Positions 10,194-18,966 of a DNA stretch of 25,248 nucleotides are shown here, piece by piece. The first letter of the stretch is position 1; every line of letters begins with the position of its first letter. Both the position numbers and the translations under genes were made by a program. Under the pieces are notes generated by a model. The model did no database searches, had not been told where the DNA came from, and saw nothing but the letters and a program-made list of their open reading frames with translations. Source of the DNA: Saccoglossus kowalevskii (lineage: Eukaryota > Hemichordata > Enteropneusta > Harrimaniidae); assembly GCF_000003605.2 (NCBI RefSeq), contig NW_003109090.1, positions 5,228-30,475 of the forward strand, given 5' to 3'.

Positions 10194-10235
10194 CTATTCA
10201 ACATTTACTCTAAACCTATTTAATTTCCTGAGAGA
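10194..10235 (-). CDS. Alternative terminal exon candidate, minus strand
   Basis: On the minus strand a very good acceptor (CAATTTGCTTTTTCAG) precedes 13 sense codons (SLRKLNRFRVNVE) and a TAG. It enters in phase 0, so it can be joined to the exon at 10804-10948 as an early-terminating alternative to the exon at 2297-2464. The short length makes a chance occurrence quite possible. Confidence 0.3.
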   Translation of the reverse strand, partial: SLRKLNRFRVNVE

Positions 10236-10803
10236 CTGAAAAAGCAAATTGTTGTTGCAGCAAAAAATGTGACTGTGGCCCATTAGGCAGGATTTCGCAT
10301 ACAGTGATACTTTGAAATCATTGTGACGTTTTTGTGACTATGTATAAAATCCTGACTGATGGCATTGGATATGATGTCACACTTGACCCACAATCCTTTG
10401 CTGGAGCACTAAGATGGTGGACTGAATAATACTTACGAAAAGTTCAAATTTCAAATTGGGATCTACCAATTACAAGTGCTGGGCAGCAAACTGATAAGAT
10501 TTACCCACACTATCATACAATTTTAATTATATGGGAATAAGATTAAAATGGAAATCAATTTTAGTTGAAGACCACCAAAAAAAAGAAAACTAATTATTCT
10601 GTAAATTCATCATAGAAAACTATAGGTTTCTGGTCATCACATGCAGCAGTTGAAAATGTTTTGGCAGAATTTCAAAATTTTCATGAAAAAATAAAATGTA
10701 GATCTATACATTTATATTCTTTATGAAAATTACCCCCAAAATCAGTTTTATCATTATCACTGGTATTTTGTGACAATAAAACAATCATGTTATGTTGACT
10801 TAC

Positions 10804-10948
10804 ATGCATAATTATTTGTAGTTCTTTCCTTGATCCTTTTTCTGTTACTGGCATATCAATTGTATTAAATTTGGCAATATAATCATTAACAATTGCTACT
10901 TCTTTCTTTTTTTCCAATTTCAACTCGTTGCCTCCAATGGACAGAGAT
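10804..10948 (-). CDS. Internal coding exon of the unrecognised minus-strand gene
   Basis: The exon lies between a consensus acceptor (TGTATTTGTTTTATTCCAG) and a consensus donor (GCAT then GTAAGT, 10798-10803). Its 145 nt are open in one frame throughout: one base completing a codon, then 48 codons, ending in phase 0. The peptide begins SLSIGGNELKLEKKKEVAIV, continues NDYIAKFNTIDMPVTEKG and ends in RKELQIIMH. It is charged, probably helical at first, with no membrane segment. It can be joined without a frame break to the 26-nt candidate at 11671-11696 before it and to the exon at 2297-2464 (or 10194-10235) after it. The family is not recognised; exon status rests on both splice sites and the uninterrupted frame. 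Confidence 0.65.
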
Positions 10949-11670
10949 CTGGAATAAAACAAATACATGGACATTACAATACTTCCTTATGTAAGAAAAT
11001 GAACATCCAAACATCTTCTTTCGCCTTTCACAAAGTTTACTCCATATTTCAATGGCACCATAAAGACAGCAAAGCCACACTAATTTCTCAATGTTACTTC
11101 CCCACAAATTTTCTTTGAGTGAAAATTAAAAAATCTACAGTATACTTTTTTTTTTAATTCATGTATTATTAAGCAAAATTGACCTTTGTAATAAATAACA
11201 CACATGGATTGGATGTACATCATACACATATAAAAATTACTTTCATTTGAGCCCAAATAATTAAGATTTTTTTCCATTTTTTTATTTTAAGATAAGATGA
11301 CTTAATGTTCGATATCACAAGCTATGTATTTTGAATAGAGGCAAACATAGACAGGTGGAAAATGACCCAAATTGGTGAAAATGAAATTGTCAGATTGGTT
11401 TTAAGATACAAATACAAACTGATGCTGTCCATAGGTATACATCTTGACATATTTATGTGAAGCACATGAGCTCCCAATTGACGAAATACAGCATGAATTT
11501 TTATGGCATGCCTATTGGTTCACATGAAGCATACTAAATTTGTTGGCGTTTTTCGAATCATATCATATTACACTCTAACAAATAATTCTGACTCATTCTT
11601 ATGAGAAGTACTCCAGAATTGACAGATATGAACAAGTTGGTGTCAAAATTAACATTGATTTATTAGATAC

Positions 11671-11696
11671 TGCATTAATTTGGCTAATAATTTGTC
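11671..11696 (-). CDS. Possible 26-nt micro-exon, minus strand
   Basis: The candidate has an acceptor (GATTTTTAAAAACAAG) and a donor GTATCT (11665-11670). It reads eight codons (DKLLAKLM) plus two bases, CA, which with the A opening the next exon makes CAA (Gln). It bridges the phase-0 end of 11757-11824 and the one-base start of 10804-10948. The intron before it would be only 60 nt and both sites are mediocre, so another exon may do this job. Confidence 0.3.
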
Positions 11697-11756
11697 CTTG
11701 TTTTTAAAAATCAAATTATGGTGTTTTGCATACTGAATATCCATGACTAGACTTAC

Positions 11757-11824
11757 ATTGCCTTTATGAGGTCTATAAAGTATCTTAATATGCGGGTCAG
11801 GGTCCTGATATCCACTCAAAGGAA
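11757..11824 (-). CDS. Internal coding exon, minus strand
   Basis: The acceptor AACTGTTAAATCTCAG and the donor GTAAGT (11751-11756) bound 68 nt. They read as two bases completing a codon and then 22 codons: PLSGYQDPDPHIKILYRPHK, then GN. The stretch PHIKILYRP resembles the I-x-IL-x-RP core of SUZ RNA-binding motifs, but this is weak and short, and I do not assign a family on it. It begins with two bases, compatible with the single leftover G of the exon at 13318-13347, and ends in phase 0. The uninterrupted, protein-like frame between good splice sites makes it a credible exon. Confidence 0.55.
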
Positions 11825-11893
11825 CTGAGATTTAACAGTTTATCAGATATTGCAGTCTAATGAGACCTGTACATATACTGTCATGAAATAGAA

Positions 11894-12101
11894 TACTGTA
11901 AAATACTTTATTTTAGCTGGAATTAATTTTTGTTGAAATGATTTTTTGGGTGTTTTGTATTGAATTTATTTTCACTGAATTTTTACGAGTAATGCAAAAT
12001 ATAGGAAAAAAGGTTTATTCACTAGATTTTATTTTCAATGAGTCATTCCTTCAGTGAAATTAGCAAATTAATTACAAGCAAAAATAAAGTATTTTACAGT
12101 A
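11894..12101. mobile_element. 208-bp MITE with 21-bp terminal inverted repeats
   Basis: TACTGTAAAATACTTTATTTT at 11894-11914 is the exact reverse complement of 12081-12101. Weaker pairing continues inward (GCTGG-AATTAATTT against GCTTG-TAATTAATTT). If the outer TA is the target duplication, the element fits Tc1/mariner-type insertion. There is no coding capacity. It lies in a putative intron of the minus-strand gene. Confidence 0.8.
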
Positions 12102-13317
12102 GTCAGACAAATTTTGACTTTCTTACAAGCATATATCGGTAGCTATTGGTAATTTACTAAAGTAAAAGCGCAAACGTTTCTTTACCAAACTTGTGGTTGG
12201 ATAAGTGATGAGCAAACATAATGTTTCCCACCAAATCAATTGTCGTAAATGGTTATCTTGAAAAAGATTAAGGGTTGACCATTTGAAATCAAAGGGGAAT
12301 TATTTAACCTTCTGTTTACACTATTTTTCATAATCGGTGTATATGTTTTTCTATACATTTTAAAGTATGTTTCAAAATAAATATAAATATTAAATAGTAG
12401 CTACCCTGACTCCACGTATTTCAAAATGCTGGTAAATATTTTTGCAACAAGGATTTGATATTTGATCCAATAAGTGAAATAATCCTGCTAGCCAAATTTT
12501 GCTCATTATTTACCCACGGTTACTAACGTTTAGTATTAAACCGTGATTTACCCAAACCCTTTTCACTGTCATGTCTGAACAAAGCGAAAAGTCTGGGTGG
12601 AACAAAAACCTAAATGTACAATTTTTTTCTTTGTTTTGTGCTAGATATTTTTGCAAGATGATGGTGCTGTACATTTTAACTTTCTCCCATTAAATGCATG
12701 TTTTCCCCTTTAGGAATACCCCCCCCCCATTTTGTAATATATATATGTACTCTATATAGGTTCCCTAATTTATTTTCACTGATTTGTCATAAGCAAACTA
12801 TAGCAGGGAAAAGGGGAATATTATTTTTGTTGATTTACATATTTAATAACAATAAATTCCTAGTGAAAATAAACAATTCAGTATTCTAAGGTCTAAACTG
12901 GTGTAAAAATTTGTGCGAGGGTGAGAAATTAAATGTTCTAGTCTTCAGGTTCTTGTAAAATGTTTATACAGTAGTAGAATTATCAATTCACATTCCATAG
13001 TGCCCTTCCTTAATGGTTATTTAAATCTGAACATGGTATTTGGGTCATGATGATTGTTTCCATGTTTATAAATAACATTACTGCGCAAGCAATCTGTACT
13101 TGAGATTGGTACAAGTAATGTAATCAGATTCCTCAATGGTACATGTAGTTCTGTGACGCACAAAATCCGTCAAAGAATCCATCTTAACTGTACTGATGTA
13201 TTTCTCTCAGTGCTAAATTGACCAAATAAAATGATTATATTGATATCTATCAACACGTATTTTTAGTTTGCTGTTTTATTTCATAGTAAATTACAAATTG
13301 CATCATAGGCTGATTAC
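12102..13317. other. AT-rich intronic or intergenic stretch
   Basis: It contains a C10 run (12719-12728) and a 12-bp inverted repeat, TTTATTTTCACT at 12769-12780 against 12862-12873, that resembles the interior of the neighbouring MITE. A good minus-strand acceptor (ACTTTTCGCTTTGTTCAG) near 12575 is followed by two short open frames, but I could not place an exon with confidence. Confidence 0.4.
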
Positions 13318-13347
13318 CTTTGATATCGGTTATTTGGTGATAACCTT
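13318..13347 (-). CDS. Possible 30-nt micro-exon, minus strand
   Basis: A very strong acceptor (TGTATGTCTTTCTTCTTGTCAG) lies 30 nt before a donor, AAAG then GTAATC (13312-13317). Read with two leading bases, it encodes GYHQITDIK and leaves one base, G, which with the TT of the exon at 11757-11824 gives GTT (Val). The splice sites are better than expected by chance. The frame is too short to carry evidence beyond phase compatibility. Confidence 0.45.
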
Positions 13348-13404
13348 CTGACAAGAAGAAAGACATACATTAGACAGACTAATGTCAATATTTTTGATTT
13401 GTGT

Positions 13405-13427
13405 ATAGACCCTCTAACAGAGTCTAT
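13405..13427. repeat. Small imperfect hairpin
   Basis: ATAGACCCTCT and AGAGTCTAT pair across AAC with one bulged base. Such structures often mark ends of dispersed elements, but I found no partner terminus in this window. Confidence 0.4.
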
Positions 13428-14315
13428 GATTTGTGCAAGTGTTGTAATGTGAAAATTCATGAGAACTGAATTGTGAGATGATCAAAAGACCCACATTTCT
13501 AGAAATTTTTACACAATTAGTGAGTCTGCACATGGTTACTAGCCAATATGGTCTCTGAAAGAACGGATTTATGTTCATCTCAGATCCTTGTTGATGGTGT
13601 CCTTAGTTTTGGTGGCATTAGTTTTTGGTGACTTTTTAACAGGGACTTAACCTAGGCAATTGTACAAATATGGTTATTATAAACTGATAATAAATCAATC
13701 ACAAATGTTTAGTTTCAATCCTTTTATTTCTTACTTACTGTCCATTCTAAGATATTTCTATTATACCTGTAGTGTCAGTTTTGATGTTGCTATGACAACA
13801 GACAGACATACAGACACTCACGACAGACTGAAATGTATATTTCAGTAGTACTGAATGAGATGCGATCAGTTTAATATGTAATACACTTGGGTAGCTTTAG
13901 TCTCAAGGCAAAATAAATTAATCATCAACTATGATGTTATTATTAACTTTACCCATGATGCTCCAGTGTAAATATAACTTTTAATAAGTTAATAAACAAT
14001 CCTTGCCCTGAGGTCATCACCACACCACATGCGAATGGACCACCATTATTGAATTTATTGGAGTTTCACCTGTTCTTCTCAGCATGATCATGACGGTAAT
14101 TTAACTATAAATTATTATATAAGCACGTCAAGTTATCTCATCCATCACTTCACAGCTTTTATTTTTCTATTCACACATTAAAATAGATTCAATCATATAA
14201 CTGCTTCAAGGTCCATCAAATTAAACAACATATAAATTCAGACTTATCAATTTTAATTTGTGGAGATATTTTATGCTATAACATCTAATTGTGTCTCCTA
14301 ATTTGTTATCATTAC
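13428..14315. other. AT-rich non-coding stretch
   Basis: I see no supported gene or element. Weak open frames (for example 13660-13848 on the plus strand) lack coding character. A direct ACAGACAGACATACAGACAC microsatellite-like patch lies at about 13799-13818. Confidence 0.4.
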
Positions 14316-14401
14316 CAAGCTTGACATGATCACATAATGTGTAAGTCTGACTGAAAGCTTTGAGTTCTACAACAAAGTAACGCCTAACATAATATACAGT
14401 T
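14316..14401 (-). CDS. Possible internal exon, minus strand
   Basis: Within a longer minus-strand open frame (14221-14454), an acceptor (AAATTTGTTTCTTACAAAAG) and a donor (CTTG then GTAATG, 14310-14315) define 86 nt. It reads one base, 28 codons (TVYYVRRYFVVELKAFSQTY, then TLCDHVKL) and one leftover base. The leftover G plus AA from the next exon gives GAA (Glu), so it is in phase with 13318-13347. The leading A fits two bases left by the candidate first exon. The peptide is protein-like but unrecognised. The donor is non-optimal, and the whole 77-codon frame could also be accidental. Confidence 0.4.
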
Positions 14402-14627
14402 CTTTTGTAAGAAACAAATTTGAAATCACAAGAAAATATTGTAGCAGTGAACATTTTTCTATGGTCTTTAAACAGGAAGTCACAGTGACTTTCACCAAAT
14501 TAGATTCTCCTCTATGTTAAACTAATTACAAATAAGCAAAGGCGTTTAATAGGCAAAAGTGTTGGTGAGCAATACATTCTGTTTTGAAAGATTGGTGGAA
14601 CTATATAGATGTAATGTAGGTGTAGGT

Positions 14628-14837
14628 GATTACACGACATGGGTTCCACAGGTGATTAGCTATGGGTTCCACAGGTGATTACACGACATGGGTTCCACAG
14701 GTGATTAGTTATGGGTTCCACAGGTGATTAGTTATGGGTTCCACAGGTGATTACACGACATGGGTTCCACAGGTGATTACACGACATGGGTTCCACAGGT
14801 GATTAGCTATGGGTTCCACAGGTGATTAGTTATGGGT
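14628..14837. repeat. Interleaved 26/23-bp minisatellite with a higher-order pattern
   Basis: Unit A (26 bp) is GATTACACGACATGGG plus TTCCACAGGT. Unit B (23 bp) is GATTAGYTATGGG plus TTCCACAGGT. They occur in the order A B A B B A A B and a partial B, with starts at 14628, 14654, 14677, 14703, 14726, 14749, 14775, 14801 and 14824. The two units share all but the short middle part. Confidence 0.95.
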
Positions 14838-14929
14838 AAAATGATAATTAATGGAATACTATGGGTATTAAATATCCACACAAACTAGATACTGTGCCAT
14901 TATATCTATATTTAATTTATTTACTGATT

Positions 14930-15830
14930 TGACACACGCTTGATAAATTGAGAAAGTCATAATTTATTAATAGCGGCGTACATGACAGTGTAAAAAGTAT
15001 TTAATAGCACGCACTGATGAATTGAACGTGTTTCCACGTATTGTGTGCTCGTTGGTGTTCCGGTATAAATGAGAAATTCTGCTAAAGAACTATAAAACAG
15101 ATTGGGTATGACACAGCGTATTTAATTTTCGAACACACTGCGTACCAGACTTCTCGTACACGAACAGCTGACAATTGAGTGCCAAATAAACAAATCCTCA
15201 ATATTTAAGTGTAAAATGGTATATAATTTTTATGTGCTGGTTTTGAAAATTTTTATGAATACAGAAATAAACCAAATTTGTCATGTACATACTAAAACAT
15301 TTGCTTGATCGAGTCTATTTTTAGAGGTATTGCATTCTGACGTCAGTAGTACAAATATTGTTCAAAATCAGAGTCACACAGGGAGTTTGTTGTTAACAAT
15401 GCATCAGTGACTGAAGTATTGTGAGGGTATATCATTTTATATTTTGCTGGTGGGATTATTTCGCCCGTCATAGAACTAACTTAAAATATGCACAGAATGG
15501 CAGCTATGCATCTAGTAACAGCGATGCATCATGAGTGACCGCACGGCAATGATTATTAAAGTTTCTGGATTTCACAACAAACTTTCGACATTGAGCCCAG
15601 ATTAGTGAATTATGTTTGTGTGTATCTTGTTTTATAAACAAAAACGAGTTTGGTACACATAAACAATGGTACGAGCATTGGATGAAAAAGTGTAAGTCAC
15701 ATGATCTATATGGTGAACACCTATTGGTCAGCTTCAGATCTGTCATACCCCATTTATTATGTAGAGCGGAGTGAAAGCATCCTGCATTCAAACGTTTTCA
15801 AAAAGCGTGTGGCCATGTCTTGTACACGCT
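14930..15830. promoter_or_regulatory. CpG-enriched block, candidate shared promoter
   Basis: CpG dinucleotides are dense here compared with the nearly CpG-free DNA on either side. The block contains a perfect TGACGTCA (15338-15345), the first ATG of the putative minus-strand gene (15471) and, on the plus strand, a GTAAGT donor at 15692-15697 that could end a 5' non-coding exon of the CLN8-like gene. A head-to-head, bidirectional promoter would explain all three. This is inference from composition and motif positions; no TATA box or initiator is assigned. Confidence 0.35.
15353..15471 (-). CDS. Candidate first coding exon, minus strand
   Basis: From ATG (15469-15471) a frame of 42 codons reads MTGEIIPPAKYKMIYPHNTS, then VTDALL, DSDFEQYLYY, and stops at the TGA that forms part of the CRE at 15338-15345. 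It lies in the CpG-rich block, as first exons often do, and its composition is protein-like. If spliced, candidate donors GTACTA (as drawn) or GTGTGA further upstream both leave two bases, in phase with the exon at 14316-14401. Both donors are weak. It might instead be a complete 42-aa ORF or chance. Confidence 0.35.
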
Positions 15831-16016
15831 AGATATGCATTTTCTAGAAACTCTGAGTCTGAGCAAGACACAAAACCAATACATGTACAAGTTTGAGTCA
15901 AAACATGTCACCACAGCAATGCTTGTAGTACTGTTCTTTTTAACATTTCTAGAATGTTACAAATAACTTATTTTAGCCAAGAAGGAAAATACTCATTTAT
16001 TTTTTCTAGTACTTTA

Positions 16017-16278
16017 TTAACCCAGGCACTTTTGCCTACTGCCCTTGAAAAAAACATTACTTGCTTTGAGATTTTGACACAATGTTAGTAGCTCACACAC
16101 TGGTTGCACGAAGTTGCAATAAACTTTATGCAGGTTCAACTAAGAGGTTATACTGCAAACCACTTTAACCCAGGCACTTTTGCCTACTGCCCTTGAAAAA
16201 AACATTACTTGCTTTGAGATTTTGACACAATGTTAGTAGCTCACACACTGGTTGCACGAAGTTGCAATAAACTTTATG
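16017..16278. repeat. 148-bp tandem duplication (1.8 copies)
   Basis: A 114 bp segment, TTAACCCAGGCACTTTTGCC through AAACTTTATG, occurs at 16017-16130 and again at 16165-16278, identical by eye. The 34 bp between copies belongs to a sequence also present inverted at 20119-20153. No mismatch was seen, so the duplication is recent. Confidence 0.95.
16128..16162 (+). repeat. 35-bp inverted repeat, left copy
   Basis: ATGCAGGTTCAACTAAGAGG through TACTGCAAACCA is an exact reverse complement of 20119-20153. The pair brackets the AATCAAATCA satellite and the CLN8-like coding exon. It may be a fragment of a dispersed repeat present in both orientations. Confidence 0.9.
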
Positions 16279-16463
16279 ACCGACTGCTGATCAATTTAAC
16301 CTCTTGTGGAGATTCAACTAGGAATTCTATATCTTGCTCTCTAGAAAATTTGCATCAAGCTGGTCTTAATTTTAGTGTACAAACTAATTCCCTGTTATTA
16401 AATTGCACTGCAGACCACCATGGTGCAATCATGATGAGTGGCACATCAACAAGTGATATGTAA
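16230..16463 (+). CDS. Hypothetical ORF fused to the duplicated segment, doubtful
   Basis: The 77-codon frame starts inside the second 114-bp copy and continues into unique DNA. The unique part (LTSCGDSTRNSISCSLENLH, then NCTADHHGAIMMSGTS) is Ser/Thr/Cys-rich and rather protein-like, and it ends at TAA. No family is recognised and no good splice site was identified. It could be a terminal exon remnant or part of a transposon. Confidence 0.2.
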   Translation: MLVAHTLVARSCNKLYDRLLINLTSCGDSTRNSISCSLENLHQAGLNFSVQTNSLLLNCTADHHGAIMMSGTSTSDM

Positions 16464-16559
16464 AGCTTAAATTTTCAAAAATCAATGAATCTGTGTGAAT
16501 TTTTCTAATTTATATAATCAAATCAGTGATACAACTATTTCTAAAATACATATCTATAA

Positions 16560-17712
16560 TGCAATGCTCATATTGCATTGGCACACTTAATCAAATCACT
16601 CATTGTTCATTGACACACTTAATCAAATCATGTATTGGTAATTGTACACTTTAATCAAATCATTCATGGGTAACTGCACAATTAATCAAATCAGTCATTA
16701 CTCATTGGCAATTGCATCGGCACACTTAATCAAATAACTCATTGCTCACTTAATCAAATCACTCATTGTTCATTGACAATCAAATCACTCATTGACACTA
16801 AATCAAATAACTTGTCGCTCATTGGTAATTGACACTTAATCAAATCACTTGTTGCTCATTAACAATTGCATTGGCACACTTAATCAACTAACTCATTGCT
16901 CATTAACACTTAATCAAATCACTCATTGCTCACTGACACTTACCGGTAATCAAATAACGTGTTGCTCATTGGTAATTTACACTTAATCAAATCACTTATT
17001 GCTCATTGGTAATTGACACTTAATCAAATCACCCATCGGTCATTGACACTTAATCAAATCACTCATTGACACTTAATCAAATCATTTTATTGTTCACTGG
17101 TAATCGACACTTAATCAAATCACTCATTGTTCATTGACACTTAATCAAATCACTCATTGTTCATTGGTAATTGACACTTAATCAAATCACTTATTGCTCA
17201 TTAGTGATTGACGATCAAATCACTCATTGTTCATTGGTAATCAACACTTAATCAAATCACTCATTAGTAATTGACACTTAATCAAATAACTCATTGGTCA
17301 TTAGTAATTGACAATCAAATCACTCATTGCTCATTGGTAATTGACACTTAATCAAATCACTCATTGTTCATTGGTAATTGACACTTAATAAAATCACTTA
17401 TTATTCATTGGTAATTGACACTTAAACAAATCACACATTAGTAATTGACACTTAATCAAATCACCCATTGTTCATTGGTAATTGACACTCAATCAAATCA
17501 CTCATTGCTCATTAGTAATTGACACTTAATCAAATCACTCATTGTTCATTGGTAATTGACACTCAATCAAATCACTCATTGCTCATTAGTAATTGACACT
17601 TAATCAAATCACTCATTGTCCATTGACACTCAATCAAATCACTCATTGCTCATTAGTAATTGACACTCAATCAAATCACTTATTGTTCATTGATAATTGC
17701 ATTGGCACACAA
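16560..17712. repeat. About 1.15-kb satellite of short AATCAAATCA-containing units
   Basis: The repeating block CACTTAATCAAATCACTCAT is followed by TGTTCATTGGTAATTGA or by shortened forms. Units range from about 20 to 40 bp, with well over twenty copies of AATCAAATCA. Variation (TCACTTATTG, TAACTCATTG, CACTCAATC) and mixed long/short order show an old, rearranged array, unlike the 60-bp array at 5.7 kb. It would lie in the intron upstream of the CLN8-like coding exon. Confidence 0.93.
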
Positions 17713-17828
17713 GTATGAAACTAACACTGCATCAGGGGATGAGGGTTAAAGTCTCAAAGATGGGTCTTTAAAAAGTGAAATCAAAGAAAGCTTAGAAACA
17801 GCACATAAGGAATATTGTAATTACTATA

Positions 17829-17953
17829 TTAGAAGCACATCTTCATTACACATAAAGCATTGTTTATATTTAATGCAAAATCATTGAAATATGTTATTTT
17901 GACCATATACTTGTCTTTGTTCTTTTTTTAACAGTGAGCACATGTGCTTCTAA
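17829..17953. mobile_element. 125-bp MITE with 12-bp inverted repeats and TA duplication
   Basis: TTAGAAGCACAT (17829-17840) and ATGTGCTTCTAA (17942-17953) are exact reverse complements and both are flanked by TA. There is no coding capacity. The right end plus its flank (GCACATGTGCTTCTAATAAAGCAAAT) recurs with one mismatch at 20388-20413, without an identifiable left end. Confidence 0.65.
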
Positions 17954-17999
17954 TAAAGCAAATTATTAGGGTGGTTCCAAGTAGCTATAAATATTTAAA

Positions 18000-18640
18000 T
18001 ATTAAATATTTAATGAAATAATGACCAGAGATTTCAACCCTGGAGTAATCAGAACTATGTTTCATTGAATCTGAAGAGTTGTTGAAATATTGGTGGAAAA
18101 GTAAAATATTGGCTAATTTATATGCAAATTAGGTCATTAATATACACAAACTTCAAACAAAAATTATCCAAAAGCTTCTATGTACCATGTTTCATTCAAA
18201 TCTGTTGAATAGTACTTGAGAAACAAATGAAAACTCATAAAATTAATTAATATGCAAAAAAAGTAATTGATATGCACAGAATTTCAGCCCAAAACTAAAA
18301 AGGTCTGAGCATTATTCCAGAGCAGCTATGTAACAAGTTTCATTGAAATCTGTTTAATAGTACATGAGGAACAGGTGAAAATGTTTAATTTTAGTTAATA
18401 AATATGCAACTGTTGTAAATTAATATGCATGGATTTCAACCAAAAACAAAAAAGAACTGTGCATTATTCCAGAGCATCTATGTACCAAGTTTCATTGAAA
18501 TCTGTTCAACATTATGATATGCAAATTAGGTAATTATTATGCACAGATTTCAACTAATCAGGTCTGAGCAATATCCCAGACCATCTATGTACCAATTTTC
18601 ATCAAAATCTGATGATTGGAACAGACACACTGATACACTA
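18000..18640. repeat. Degenerate tandem repeat of about 150-bp units
   Basis: The motif TCTATGTACCAAGTTTCATT, followed by GAAATCTGTT, recurs at about 18177, 18325, 18477 and 18594, with a decayed copy near 18053, giving spacings of about 148, 152 and 117. Each unit also carries ATATGCA(C/T), TTTCAACC and a CCAGAGCAT segment. The 3' end runs into ACAGACACACTGATACACTA. Unit size and layout resemble the cores of pearl/HINE-type Helitron derivatives in invertebrates, but no termini are visible here. Confidence 0.75.
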
Positions 18641-18930
18641 ACCGCAAAGATTCACATTGTGTGTTTTGCATGCAGGAGTCAAAAACTGAGACTCATGTAT
18701 ATTTCCTACAAAGTCTGTAAAATTGTGTGGTGGGTATGCACCTATTTATAACAAATTTACAATTAAAAGATGGCTGTCAGAGGAAAATGTGTGAAGTAAA
18801 CACACTACTTTATTGAACTACTTTATGAAGCAGGCAAACCTAAACCATTGATTTAAATATTTCATATTGAAAAATCAAATTTAAGTTGTTTTTTAATTCA
18901 TATTATTTATTTTAATGAGATTGTACATGA

Positions 18931-18960
18931 CTATATTTTTCTTTTTTCCCCTTTCTTTAG
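18931..18960 (+). promoter_or_regulatory. 3' splice site of the CLN8-like exon
   Basis: A pyrimidine tract (CTATATTTTTCTTTTTTCCC, then CTTTCTTTAG) ends 6 nt before the ATG. It implies an upstream 5' UTR exon; a GTAAGT at 15692-15697 in the CpG-rich block is a candidate partner donor. Confidence 0.7.
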
Positions 18961-18966
18961 AACATA

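Noticed and set aside
15504-15791. Minus-strand 95-codon frame upstream of the candidate first exon
   Set aside because: Low-quality peptide with no splice or start support; it is more likely promoter or 5' flank in the CpG-rich block.
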